Origin: Caldilineaceae bacterium
Lineage (GTDB): Bacteria > Chloroflexota > Anaerolineae > Caldilineales > Caldilineaceae
Reading direction: 5' to 3'
Length of the DNA: 64,000 nt
Assembly (NCBI GenBank): GCA_022827195.1
Contig: JAJDTL010000050.1
Location: 45,194-109,193 of the forward strand
Positions 8,305 through 16,787 of this stretch are shown one piece after another (the stretch's first letter is position 1; each line of letters opens with the position of its first letter). Both the position numbers and the translations under genes were made by a program. Below the pieces are notes generated by a model. That model was not told the origin of the DNA. It did not search any database and worked only from the letters and a program-made list of their open reading frames with translations.

Positions 8305-9513
8305 ATGCAGATGGAACGGAAGCAGGAACAGTGGACGGCGCTCAAAGAGGCGGTCGACGGCGAGTGGATCGCCCAAATGGCCCATGCGCTGGTGGAGATC
8401 CCCAGCGCGACTTTGCAGGAGGCCGAAGTCTGCCGTTACTTCGCGGCGCAGCTGGTCGAACTCGGCTTCACGGTCGACCGGCGCGAGGTGAGCGAAGGCC
8501 GTTACAACCTGTACGCCCGCCTGCCGGGGCGCGGAAACGGCCCCAGCCTGACGCTAAACGGCCACCTGGACACGATCCCGATCGGCGGCTGTGTGCCCTG
8601 CCGCCGCGAGGGTGACCGTCTCTACGGGCGCGGGTCGACCGACATGAAGGGGGCGATGGCGGCCATGCTCGGCGCGCTGCGGGCGCTGAAAGCGGCCGGC
8701 GTCAGCCTGAACGGCGACCTGTGGCTGGCGGCGATCGTCGGCCATGAGCAGCCGGAGGCCGGCAAGGACGGCCCCCTGGCCCTGGTCGAAGATTTCAGGA
8801 GCGGACGCGTCGGGGGAGACAGGATCCTGATCGGCGAGGGCTGGAATGAGCTGTGGGTGATGAGCATGGGCACGATGGTCTTCACGATCGAGCTGACATC
8901 CGCGCGCGGGGGGACGCATACCACCTACGTGCCTTTCGAGGAGAATCCGATCCGTTTCGTCGGCGATCTGATTCGCCGCATCACCGCCTACCAGGAGGAG
9001 CTGGACGCGGGCGCGTCGCACCCCCTGGCAGGAACAGAGCGCATCGATCTGGGGATGGTGGAGGCGGGCGACTATTTCAACCGCACGCCCGTGCAGTGCC
9101 GCCTGACCGGCACGGTGCGCTGGGGGCCGCGCGCCTGCGCGGAGGAGGTGCTGGCCGAGTTACGCGAACTGGCCGCGCCCATTGCCAAGGCCGGTCAGCT
9201 GGCGCTGGAGGTCAGCATGTTCCACGAGCGCGAACCGTTCGAAACGCCCGCCGACGATCCCGCGGTGCTGGCCGTCGCGCAGGCGCACCGCTTCGTGCAC
9301 GGGGACGGGGCCGTTCTGGCGGGAAAACGGATCGTCGGCGACGCCAACCTGTTCGTCAACCTGGCCGGCGTGCCCTCCTTCTACTACGGCCCCTCCAACG
9401 AAACGGCCCACTCGGACAACGAGTGGGTGTCGCTCAGGCGACTGGAACAGGCCGCGCAGGTCTTTGCGCTGGCTGCGGCCGCCTACTGCGGACTGAACGG
9501 CGCCGGGGAGTGA
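8305..9513 (+). CDS. M20 family metallopeptidase (ArgE/DapE/ACY1 type)
   Basis: This is a zinc-dependent amidohydrolase of 402 residues, a normal length for the ArgE/DapE/carboxypeptidase G2 family, which removes acyl or peptidyl groups from amino acids in the cytoplasm. Metal-ligand motifs are visible: GHLDT (His87, Asp89), GRGSTDMKG (Asp113), the GHEQPE glutamates (148/151) and a C-terminal AHSDNEWV histidine. The dimerisation/lid domain lies between about 195 and 300. ATG 8305 has an AGGAGA SD six bases upstream; ATG 8311 is an alternative. Substrate cannot be read from sequence. It converges with the creatininase gene, with a degenerate repeat between them. Confidence 0.88.
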   Translation: MQMERKQEQWTALKEAVDGEWIAQMAHALVEIPSATLQEAEVCRYFAAQLVELGFTVDRREVSEGRYNLYARLPGRGNGPSLTLNGHLDTIPIGGCVPCRREGDRLYGRGSTDMKGAMAAMLGALRALKAAGVSLNGDLWLAAIVGHEQPEAGKDGPLALVEDFRSGRVGGDRILIGEGWNELWVMSMGTMVFTIELTSARGGTHTTYVPFEENPIRFVGDLIRRITAYQEELDAGASHPLAGTERIDLGMVEAGDYFNRTPVQCRLTGTVRWGPRACAEEVLAELRELAAPIAKAGQLALEVSMFHEREPFETPADDPAVLAVAQAHRFVHGDGAVLAGKRIVGDANLFVNLAGVPSFYYGPSNETAHSDNEWVSLRRLEQAAQVFALAAAAYCGLNGAGE

Positions 9514-9516
9514 AGG

Positions 9517-9546
9517 CAGTTGCCGGTCGCCAGTTGCCGGTCGCTG
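9517..9546. repeat. Intergenic spacer repeat between convergent genes
   Basis: Two tandem copies of CAGTTGCCGGTCGC follow the M20 stop codon. They belong to the degenerate CCAGTGG/CCACTGG spacer family seen at many gene ends in this window. Confidence 0.5.
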
Positions 9547-9570
9547 GCCGCGTTTCGCTGCGGTTAAGTC

Positions 9571-10275
9571 CTAGAAAGGGCGATGCTGGCCGGCGATCAT
9601 CTCTTCGACATAGCGCCGGGTGGCATTCACGGCCGCGTCCACCAGCTTCTGACCCTGTTCCGCGCTCGCGCCCAGCGGCGATCTGTCCTCCTGGTCCTGC
9701 ATCGCATCCAGGCGCACGTTGTGCGGACAGACCGCCAGCGCCATAGCGGTCTCGTACTCCTGCGCATGGCCCGGCACACCGGTCTTGCAAAGCTTCTCGG
9801 CTTCCGGCCGGCTCAGGTCCCAGTAGGAGTGGAACTGCACATTGGCCTGGGGGGCCTGCGCCCTGAAATAGAGGTGCCACTGGCCGATGATGCCATTGAC
9901 CGGCGCCTCGTTGCCGCCGTGCCCGTTCAGGACCAGAACATTGTTGATGCCGTGGCGCACCAGGCTTTCGACCGCGTCGAAGATGACGCTGAGCCACGGG
10001 CCCGGTTTGGCCGAGACGGTGCCCTGGTGCATCATGTGATGCTCGGAGATGCCGGCCCGAATCGGCAGCGTGACGATGACCTGCGGATACAGCTGGCGCG
10101 CCACCTGTTCAGCGACATGCGTAGCCATGCGGATGTCGTGCTCCATCGCCAGGTGTTCAAGATGCTGCTCGATGCTGCCGGTGGGAATGATCGCCGTCTG
10201 AAACTTGCCACCGGCCAGCGCTTCGCGAAATTCGCGCCGCGTGAGATCGCCGATGAAGACATGTTGCTCTTGCAT
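9571..10275 (-). CDS. Creatininase family amidohydrolase
   Basis: This 234-residue member of the creatininase/creatinine amidohydrolase family is a metal-dependent enzyme that opens cyclic amides. Family motifs visible are PTGSIEQHLEHL (Glu36, His41) with Asp47 following, NGHGGN in the middle, and the GHAQEYETA segment carrying the last metal-binding Glu. The usual His-Gly-Pro-His segment is changed to His-Leu-Glu-His here. The family also contains formamidases of deazaflavin and riboflavin-type pathways and sugar-lactam hydrolases, so creatinine is not implied as substrate. It is transcribed away from the enolase-superfamily gene at 10418. Confidence 0.85.
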   Translation of the reverse strand: MQEQHVFIGDLTRREFREALAGGKFQTAIIPTGSIEQHLEHLAMEHDIRMATHVAEQVARQLYPQVIVTLPIRAGISEHHMMHQGTVSAKPGPWLSVIFDAVESLVRHGINNVLVLNGHGGNEAPVNGIIGQWHLYFRAQAPQANVQFHSYWDLSRPEAEKLCKTGVPGHAQEYETAMALAVCPHNVRLDAMQDQEDRSPLGASAEQGQKLVDAAVNATRRYVEEMIAGQHRPF

Positions 10276-10417
10276 GGTTCCATTCTCCGAACTGCAGTGG
10301 TCTGTGGATTCTGTTTCGCGGCAGGGACAGGTCAGTGGAAAGCGGAGACTGGCCGCCGTTGCCCGTTACCGGCTACTATAAACCAATCACCACAATCGCA
10401 GAACTGGAACGAAAGAG

Positions 10418-11779
10418 ATGAAAACAACCGACATCCGCGTGGAAACGGTAGAGGTCGCCTTCGACGATGAACGCCTGAGCGTCCCCTTGCAGCTCAGCAA
10501 AGGCGTGATCGAGGTCATCACCTACGTTACCGTCACCGTGCAGGCGCGCACGCGCGCCGGCGCTGCTGTGCAAGGGGTAGGCGCGATCCTGCTCTCCGAC
10601 GTGTGGGCCTTTCCTGCGCCGGAGCTGACGCACGAGGAGAAGGACCGGCTGATGCGCCGCCTGTGCAGGGACATCGCCGCCTGGCTGGAGGATGATACGC
10701 TTGAAGACCCAATCGAAAAGGGCATCCGCCTGGAGCGGGCCGCGGTCGAGCTGGCTGACCGGCTGGCAAGCGAAGAGCCTCTCCTGCAGCGGACGCCGAT
10801 GCCGCGGCTGGCCGTGCTCAACTGTATGGCGCCCTTCGACGCTGCGCTTCACGACGCGTGGGGCGCGGGACTGCGCTCACAGACGCCGCCGCCCTCCCTG
10901 TACGCCGCATACACGGCAGACTATCTGAACCGGGACCTGAGCGCCGATCTCGGCGCTGACTTTGCCGGCCGCTATCCGGCGGACTACCTCGCTCCCAGGC
11001 GGCGCGCGCTGGCCGTCCAACACGTGGTCGGCTTCACCGACGCGCTCACCCCGGCCGACGCCGAGCCCCAGGCGGCCGACCTCCCCGCCGACCTGACGAC
11101 CTGGATCGAGCGCGACAAGCTGCGCTGCTTCAAGCTCAAGCTGCGCGGGCAGTCGCCGGCCGAGGACGCCGAACGCCTGATAGAAGTACATCTTGCGGCT
11201 TCGATGGCCCTGGATGCCGCGGGTGTGCGCGGCGGGCCCCGCCTCTCAGTAGACCCCAACGAGGGCTGTCGCGAGCCGGATATGATGCTCGAAATGCTGG
11301 ACAGAGTGGCTGTGGAGCGGCCGCAGGCGCTGGCGGCGCTGGACTATATCGAGCAGCCCACGCCGCGCGATCTGGGTTCCTATACGACCACGCTCCACGC
11401 AGTGGCCGCGCACGTGCCCGTCGTCGTAGACGAAAGCCTGGACGATCTGGACAACATCGAATCGATCCGCCGCCTGGGCTGGTCCGGGCTCGCGGTCAAG
11501 ACCTGCAAGGGGCATACCCACTCGCTGCTGGCCTACTGCTGGGGCCGCCATCACCGGCTCTACCTCACGCTGCAGGACCTGACCAACCCCGGCCTGGCGC
11601 TGGTCCACAGCGCCAACTTCTGCGCGCACCTGCATCTGAACGTCGACTGTTTCGAGGGCAACTACCGCCAGTTTATGCCCCTGGCGCGGCCGGAAGAACA
11701 GGCCGCGCAACCGGCCTATTTCGAGGTCGCGGACGGCCGGCTGAACCTGCCCGCGGAAATGGGGCCCGGACTGTATTGA
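10418..11779 (+). CDS. Enolase-superfamily protein (mandelate racemase/muconate lactonizing-like)
   Basis: This 453-residue member of the enolase superfamily has the TIM-barrel ligands in order: FKLKLRG (KxK base), SVDPNEG (metal Asp), YIEQP (metal Glu), VVDESL (metal Asp) and AVKTCKG (second-barrel Lys). A Lys on each side of the barrel is the pattern of racemase/epimerase and muconate cycloisomerase subgroups. The length is about 80 residues more than typical, with additional sequence between about 150 and 220. The start ATG 10418 has a GAAAGAG SD. Substrate is unknown. The GNAT gene follows after 16 bp and may be co-transcribed. Confidence 0.8.
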   Translation: MKTTDIRVETVEVAFDDERLSVPLQLSKGVIEVITYVTVTVQARTRAGAAVQGVGAILLSDVWAFPAPELTHEEKDRLMRRLCRDIAAWLEDDTLEDPIEKGIRLERAAVELADRLASEEPLLQRTPMPRLAVLNCMAPFDAALHDAWGAGLRSQTPPPSLYAAYTADYLNRDLSADLGADFAGRYPADYLAPRRRALAVQHVVGFTDALTPADAEPQAADLPADLTTWIERDKLRCFKLKLRGQSPAEDAERLIEVHLAASMALDAAGVRGGPRLSVDPNEGCREPDMMLEMLDRVAVERPQALAALDYIEQPTPRDLGSYTTTLHAVAAHVPVVVDESLDDLDNIESIRRLGWSGLAVKTCKGHTHSLLAYCWGRHHRLYLTLQDLTNPGLALVHSANFCAHLHLNVDCFEGNYRQFMPLARPEEQAAQPAYFEVADGRLNLPAEMGPGLY

Positions 11780-11795
11780 GGATTCACTCTGTACT

Positions 11796-12467
11796 GTGAG
11801 TACGCCAGCCCTGCATCTGCAGACCATGTTCCTGTTCGATGGAGACGGACGTATCCGCTCGACACGGGAGCCGTCGCCGACTCCGGGACCAATGTTCGCG
11901 CTCATTCGAGGAGACTCGAGCTGCGCCTGGGCTGTGCGGGCTGACCTGCCGCAGGAGCTAGCAGATGAGCTTGGCCGTCTCGCCCGCGCGGAGCCGCCGG
12001 CTACAGACCTCCGGGGGGATCCTGTGCACGCGGAGCGTTACAGGGCGCTGGCTGGAGGCGAACTCTACGCTGGGCCGGCCTTCACCTTCCCCGAAGAGAT
12101 CGCCCCGTCTCCTGACACGGTACTCGTGGGACCTGTGCAGTTGCTCGCGCGATATTTTCCCGGTTGGACATCGGCCGAGATTGCGGGGCGGTCGCCTGTT
12201 GTGGCGCTGGTGGAGGATGGAGATGCAGTGAGCGTATGCTTCTGCGCGCGGCGTTCCGGCGCGGCGGCGGAAGCAGGGCTGGAGACGGCAGCGGCATTCC
12301 GTGGACGCGGGCTCGGCCCGCACGTCACTGCTGCATGGGCACTGGCGGTGCGCGCGTCTGGCCGCGTTCCGCTCTACAGTACATCGTGGTCCAACTGCGC
12401 CTCTCTGTCGGTTGCGCGCACATTGGGTCTGATTCCCTATGCGAGCACATGGAGCCTGTTACAATAA
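11796..12467 (+). CDS. GNAT family N-acetyltransferase
   Basis: This is a 223-residue protein whose C-terminal half carries the acetyl-CoA-binding signature FRGRGLG followed by the helix GPHVTAAWALAV and STSWSNCASLSVARTLG. This is the usual GNAT motif A/B layout. The N-terminal half (1-110) is variable and may select the substrate, which is unknown. The start used is GTG 11796, which has no clear SD; ATG 11826 is an alternative. It lies 16 bp after the enolase-superfamily gene on the same strand. Confidence 0.75.
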   Translation: MSTPALHLQTMFLFDGDGRIRSTREPSPTPGPMFALIRGDSSCAWAVRADLPQELADELGRLARAEPPATDLRGDPVHAERYRALAGGELYAGPAFTFPEEIAPSPDTVLVGPVQLLARYFPGWTSAEIAGRSPVVALVEDGDAVSVCFCARRSGAAAEAGLETAAAFRGRGLGPHVTAAWALAVRASGRVPLYSTSWSNCASLSVARTLGLIPYASTWSLLQ

Positions 12468-12572
12468 TCAGGCCGGCGATTGAGGGTATCCTTCTGTCTT
12501 CCCTCTGCCCATATCTGGCATAGACGAAATGTCAACGGCGTCTGTGAGGTCACTGGCACGGACCACTGCCCT

Positions 12573-13367
12573 TCACCGGTAGATGATGTCGAGAATGCTA
12601 TCGCTGCGGAAGCGTACGCTCTGCGCATCCATCCGTTCGGCGCCGGCCTTGTTCATCTCCGCGTCGGCTCTGTCGGTGTGGAAAAAGCGTTTCTCCAGCA
12701 GATAGGGGCCGGGCCAGACCAGGGCCGCAATCGGCTTCTGGCGATGCCGTGCGATGGCTGCGGCGGTCCCCTCGCGGATTCGCTGCCGCGCCGCCTGCGC
12801 GGAGAGCGAGATGGCGGAGCCGCGCCCCAACCCCTCCTTCACCGCCACGGTGATGATCTCCGGCACCAGTTCCTCCGCCTCGCGGCAGGCGTCCCGCTCA
12901 CCGCTGAGAAAAAGCAGGGGCAGGCCCAGTCCGCCCATGAAGAGGGCAAGCTGCCCAATCTCGCCAATCAACTTGCCGTTGAGCCGGTAGGCATCCACCG
13001 TGCGGCTGTCCTGGGTGTGGTTCTGGTTGCTTGTGACGACGCCGGCCATGGCGTGCTGGCCGACGATAACAAAGGCATCGTAGCGCCGGATGACCTCCCG
13101 CATGCGGCTCCAGGGCGGGGAAGGCCGGCCATGCAGCAGAAGCGCCGCGGGATGCAGCGCCTCAAAGTCGATGCCGCCGACCCCGTGGCCGTCCCAGACG
13201 AGCACCTCCTCCACGCCGGTCTCCAGCAGACCGTCTACCGCGGCGTTGACCTCGCCGGTCACCAGCCGCTTGCCGGCATCGTAGTAGCGTCCATCAGGAT
13301 ATGACTGGTCTGTGAAGGAGACGACCCCGGCCACGCCCTCCATATCGGTTACCATAAAGACCTTCAT
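12573..13367 (-). CDS. M55 family D-aminopeptidase (DppA-like)
   Basis: This 264-residue protein matches the DppA/M55 zinc D-aminopeptidase family, which forms ring-shaped oligomers and releases N-terminal D-amino acids. Motifs are TDMEGVAGV (Asp8, Glu10) at the N-terminus, VWDGHG, VGQHAMAG, and NQNHTQDSRTV with a conserved Glu in GEIGQ. The length matches the family. The gene lies downstream of the Gfo/Idh gene on the same strand, 75 bp away, and could be the last gene of that run. With the M20 peptidase and creatininase nearby, a peptide or amide salvage role is possible but not shown. Confidence 0.87.
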   Translation of the reverse strand: MKVFMVTDMEGVAGVVSFTDQSYPDGRYYDAGKRLVTGEVNAAVDGLLETGVEEVLVWDGHGVGGIDFEALHPAALLLHGRPSPPWSRMREVIRRYDAFVIVGQHAMAGVVTSNQNHTQDSRTVDAYRLNGKLIGEIGQLALFMGGLGLPLLFLSGERDACREAEELVPEIITVAVKEGLGRGSAISLSAQAARQRIREGTAAAIARHRQKPIAALVWPGPYLLEKRFFHTDRADAEMNKAGAERMDAQSVRFRSDSILDIIYR

Positions 13368-13441
13368 GCCCGTCGCTCCTTTACCGAGCTGCGGCAGGTG
13401 AAGAGGGCCAGCTTATCTCTTCCTACTCTAGCCAGCCGCTG

Positions 13442-14527
13442 TTATCCGGCGGAAACTGCGTACAGAGAACCGACTGATACCCTTCGACCCCCATCAGCCG
13501 CTGAGCGGTAGGCCGCGTCGAGTAGCTCGACCGTACGCCAGCCGGTCTCCGGCGGCGACATGTTGGGCGCGCCGCGAACGATGACATCGACCAGGTTGTC
13601 CACCGGCGCCGAAGCCTGGTAGCTCTGCCCCGCAGCCAGCGGCGGCAATGCCTCCGCAGTACCGTCTGCATAGTAGATCGTACAGCTTTCCCGGCCGATG
13701 TTGACGTCGACCCAACCCCGGTCACAGTAGACCTGCACCACCAGCTCCTGTTCCGGTCCGCGCGCATGGAGCGTGCCGGTGCTGCCGACATTGGCCAGCG
13801 CGCCGTTGTCCATCTGCACGATCATGGCGTCGACGACATCCACGCGCGTATCCAGGTTGTCCATCAACGCCAGCACGCTGGCCGGCTTCAGTCCGGTCAG
13901 ATGCAGCATCAGCGCGGCCGAATGGGTCACTTGCAGGTGACCCTGGCCGCCGCCCGAGCGTACAGGGTCGCTGTAGACGTCGCCGGGGCCGGTGACCGGA
14001 TATTGGTACAGGTTGTCGTGGACGTTGTCATTGCCCCGGTAGAGGTCGATGACGCAGGAGGCGAACATGTTGTTGATATAACGGATTCCGCCCAGCCGCC
14101 CCGAGCCGAGCACCTCCTTCGCCCGCAGCACATGGGGATTGTAGTTCCACGGGTAGCCGACAATCAGCTGGCAGCCGTTTACGCGACTGAGCCTGGTCAG
14201 ATGGCGGGCGTGCTCCGCGATCAACACCATCGGCTTTTCCAGCAGCACGTGCAGGCCGTGTTCGAGGCAGGCGCGCGCCACCTCGTAATGGGCGGCGTGC
14301 CAGACCGCGATCACGACGCCGTCCAGCTGCTCCTGCTCCAGCATAGCGCGGAAGTCGGTATGGGTCTTGTCAACGCCATAGTGCCGCGCCGCTTTTTCCA
14401 GCGCGCCGGGGCGAATATCCGAAAGGGCGACGAGGTTGGCGTCCGGATTCTCCTGCAGGGCGGGAATGTGGGCGGTTGTGGCCCACCATCCGGTCCCGAT
14501 GACCGCGATTCGGGCTGTGTGGGGCAT
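13442..14527 (-). CDS. Gfo/Idh/MocA family oxidoreductase
   Basis: This is a 361-residue NAD(P)-dependent oxidoreductase of the glucose-fructose oxidoreductase/inositol dehydrogenase family, which usually acts on sugars or cyclitols. The N-terminal Rossmann motif (AVIGTGWWATTAHIPAL) and the catalytic-region LLEKPM motif are clear; the rest is the alpha/beta substrate domain. ATG 14527 is chosen because it is followed at once by the dinucleotide fold; an upstream TTG at 14539 adds only four residues. The gene is 39 bp after the TIM-barrel isomerase gene, which suggests co-transcription. Confidence 0.85.
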   Translation of the reverse strand: MPHTARIAVIGTGWWATTAHIPALQENPDANLVALSDIRPGALEKAARHYGVDKTHTDFRAMLEQEQLDGVVIAVWHAAHYEVARACLEHGLHVLLEKPMVLIAEHARHLTRLSRVNGCQLIVGYPWNYNPHVLRAKEVLGSGRLGGIRYINNMFASCVIDLYRGNDNVHDNLYQYPVTGPGDVYSDPVRSGGGQGHLQVTHSAALMLHLTGLKPASVLALMDNLDTRVDVVDAMIVQMDNGALANVGSTGTLHARGPEQELVVQVYCDRGWVDVNIGRESCTIYYADGTAEALPPLAAGQSYQASAPVDNLVDVIVRGAPNMSPPETGWRTVELLDAAYRSAADGGRRVSVGSLYAVSAG

Positions 14528-14566
14528 GGGAGTTTCCAATCTTGTGTTCTCAGCGACCGCTGCAAC

Positions 14567-15397
14567 TCATGCCGCCAGCAGCGGTCTGACCTCATCCCGC
14601 ATCCTGATCGTTTCGGTCATAACGTCCACCTTGTCACAGTCCATCCAGGGGTCATGTTCGTACTCCAGCGTCAGGTAGCCGCCGTAGCCGGAGGCCTTGA
14701 GCAGCTCGACAACCGCGGGGAAGTCGATCACGCCGTCATCCCAGCGCGCCTGTAGCTGGCCGCGGCAGGCCTGCCGCAGATGGACGTGACCGGCGAAGGG
14801 AACGAGGGGGTGCACGTCGTCCGGTCGGTACCCCTGGGCCACGTAGTGGGAGTAGTCCAGCACGATTTTGAGCGCGGGATTGCTTTGCAGAAATGCCAGT
14901 GTGTCAGAAGGACTCTCGAGCACAGATTCAATGTGCGGCTCGAACAGCAGCAGGACATTTTCGGTGGCGGCCAGCGCTGCAAGCTCGTTCATTGCTGCTG
15001 CGGATAGACGGACCGCCTCGTCATGCGAGATGCCCTCCTGGTCGACGCCCGGCAGCACAAGCACGGACGGAATGTCCGCGGCCGTACAAAACTGGAGTAC
15101 CCGCGTGAATGTCTCCCGATTGGCGGCGCGCACGCCGTCATCGGCACTATTGAGCGGCCTGACGTCGAAGCCGTCCCCAAAGAAAAACAGCAGGTTGCCG
15201 ACCGGCAGACCTGCCTCTGATACTCGCCGGGCCTGTCCGTGGGGATCGCGTTCGATTTCGGCCGAATCGAGCAGCCCGCCGGGCATCGCGATCAGGTCCA
15301 TCGCCTGCACGCCAAGCGCCCGCAGGATCGCAGCCGACTCCGGCAGAGTGGCGCCGACGAAAGACCAGGCCGCGCCGGCAAGTTTCATGGTGGTCAT
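14567..15397 (-). CDS. Sugar phosphate isomerase/epimerase (AP endonuclease 2-like TIM barrel)
   Basis: This 276-residue protein has the xylose-isomerase-like TIM-barrel fold. Metal-binding positions appear in LLFEPHIESV (Glu), IVLDYSHYVAQG (Asp, His), GHVHLRQA (His) and YLTLEYEHDPW (Glu). This fold covers 3-keto-sugar isomerases, hydroxypyruvate isomerase and inosose dehydratases, so the substrate is not fixed. Pairing with the adjacent Gfo/Idh oxidoreductase is common in sugar and inositol catabolism. ATG 15397 is the start, preceded by a CAGGAG SD. Confidence 0.82.
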   Translation of the reverse strand: MTTMKLAGAAWSFVGATLPESAAILRALGVQAMDLIAMPGGLLDSAEIERDPHGQARRVSEAGLPVGNLLFFFGDGFDVRPLNSADDGVRAANRETFTRVLQFCTAADIPSVLVLPGVDQEGISHDEAVRLSAAAMNELAALAATENVLLLFEPHIESVLESPSDTLAFLQSNPALKIVLDYSHYVAQGYRPDDVHPLVPFAGHVHLRQACRGQLQARWDDGVIDFPAVVELLKASGYGGYLTLEYEHDPWMDCDKVDVMTETIRMRDEVRPLLAA

Positions 15398-15503
15398 GTC
15401 TGACTCCTGGCTCTCAAATGAAACCCTTCAGCAGCACCATACATTGAAAGCTGCCTGCTACAACAGGCAGCAAGAAAACGGTGCTTGCTCACAGCGCATC
15501 CCG

Positions 15504-15851
15504 TCAGCCCGCCCCACCACCCCCAGCCCGCCAGTGGAACACCTCCGGCATCCCTACAGGATAGGCGTCGTGCGGGTCGTACTCATCCCCGCTCTCGTCC
15601 TCCATGATTGGCGCCATGTACTCCTCCCAGCGCACCGACTCGGGACTCTCCGCCAGGATACGGACCGCCTCGGCATAGTTCGCCGTCTCCATATACAGAA
15701 ACAGCTTCCGGTCGGCCATGAAGATGCTCATGCTCTGCACGCCCGCCCGCTCCAGGTCGGCCAGCACAGCAGGCCAGACCTCCCGGTGGCGCCGCCGATA
15801 CTCTTCCTCCTCCCCCGCCCTGACGTGCATCACAAACGCAACCCGTTCCAT
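15504..15851 (-). CDS. rhaM: L-rhamnose mutarotase
   Basis: A 115-residue protein of the RhaM/YiiL family, which interconverts alpha and beta anomers of L-rhamnose. Family landmarks are AFVMHV, the EYRRRHREVWP segment with the catalytic-type His22, SMSIFM, LFLYMET and RWEEYMAPIM. The length is close to the E. coli enzyme (104 residues) with a Gly-rich tail. It sits in a minus-strand run next to an SDR dehydrogenase, an enolase-superfamily protein and a GH106-like rhamnosidase, which supports rhamnose as the locus substrate. The start ATG 15851 follows a short G-rich stretch. Confidence 0.85.
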   Translation of the reverse strand: MERVAFVMHVRAGEEEEYRRRHREVWPAVLADLERAGVQSMSIFMADRKLFLYMETANYAEAVRILAESPESVRWEEYMAPIMEDESGDEYDPHDAYPVGMPEVFHWRAGGGGAG

Positions 15852-15906
15852 CGCGGACCCCAGTTTCCAGTGGCCGGTGTTCAGCAGAGCCGCTGCCGCT
15901 GCAAGT

Positions 15907-16713
15907 TCAGCCTTCCACGCCGGGTACGGGAATCGTGCTCAACATGCCGCCGTCGACGTCGAGCGCCAGGCCGGTCAGGAAAGCGGCCCCGTCGGAGATA
16001 AGGAATAGCACGGCATTCACGATGTCTTCGACGGTCGGGTTGCGCTGCAAGGGGATGTCGGCGGCGGTGGCCGCCAGGATTTCCTGCGGCTGCATGCCCG
16101 TGGCGCCGATCTTCCAGTCGAGAACCTCCTGCCCCATGCCGGTGCCGGAAACGCCGACGGGACAGACGCAGTTGACCGTAACCTGGTGCGGCGCCAGTTC
16201 GCCCGCCAGCACCTTGGTCAGGCCGACGACACCGAACTTGGCCGCGCAATAGTGGGCCAGCATCGGGAACCCCACTTTGGAGGCATCGGAGCCGATGTTG
16301 ACGATGCGGCCGCGGCCACTGGCGCACAGAAGCGGCGCCGCTGCCTGGCTGCAGAGAAAGGTGCCTTTCAGGTCCACGTCGAGCACATGGTCCCACTCCG
16401 CCTCGCTGATCTGCGCCAGTGGGTTGAAGGCGATCACACCGGCCGAGTTGACCAGCGTGTCCAGGCCGCCGAAGCGCGCCTCGCAGGCCGCGACCGCGGC
16501 TGCAGCCGACGCCGGAGACCTGACGTCCAGCTCGACGGCAAGCAGCTCTCCGCCCTCGAAGCTGCGCGCGGCGTCCTGAAGCCGTTCGGCACTAATATCG
16601 CCAATCGCCACCAACGCGCCGGCGCGCAGCAGCGCTGCCGCGATCGCCAGTCCGAAGCCGCTCGCCCCACCGGTGATAAGCGCACGACGAGGTGCACTCC
16701 GGATATCAGACAC
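15907..16713 (-). CDS. SDR family oxidoreductase (possible L-rhamnose or deoxy-rhamnonate dehydrogenase)
   Basis: A 268-residue classical short-chain dehydrogenase with cofactor motif TGGASGFG (14-21), NSAG (89-92), Ser142 and YCAAK (Tyr155, Lys159). The usual catalytic-tetrad Asn is Asp here (VDLKGTF, Asp114). Start GTG 16713 is chosen because a GGGAGG SD lies just upstream and the Rossmann strand begins within ten residues. A longer frame from GTG 16791 would overlap the upstream stop by four bases but its N-terminus reads through a spacer repeat. Placed between rhamnose mutarotase and an enolase-superfamily gene, it could oxidise L-rhamnose to the lactone or act later on a keto-deoxy sugar acid; this is inference. 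Confidence 0.82.
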   Translation of the reverse strand: MSDIRSAPRRALITGGASGFGLAIAAALLRAGALVAIGDISAERLQDAARSFEGGELLAVELDVRSPASAAAAVAACEARFGGLDTLVNSAGVIAFNPLAQISEAEWDHVLDVDLKGTFLCSQAAAPLLCASGRGRIVNIGSDASKVGFPMLAHYCAAKFGVVGLTKVLAGELAPHQVTVNCVCPVGVSGTGMGQEVLDWKIGATGMQPQEILAATAADIPLQRNPTVEDIVNAVLFLISDGAAFLTGLALDVDGGMLSTIPVPGVEG

Positions 16714-16765
16714 CGTTTTCCCTCCCCGAATGCACCGGCGACCGGCGATCATTGAACTTGAACTG

Positions 16766-16785
16766 CTGACCACTGAGCACTGCCG
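16766..16785. repeat. CCACTG-type spacer repeat
   Basis: A short copy of the degenerate spacer family, reading CTGACCACTGAGCACTGCC, lies just past the stop of the upstream enolase-superfamily gene (minus strand). Confidence 0.45.
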
Positions 16786-16787
16786 TC

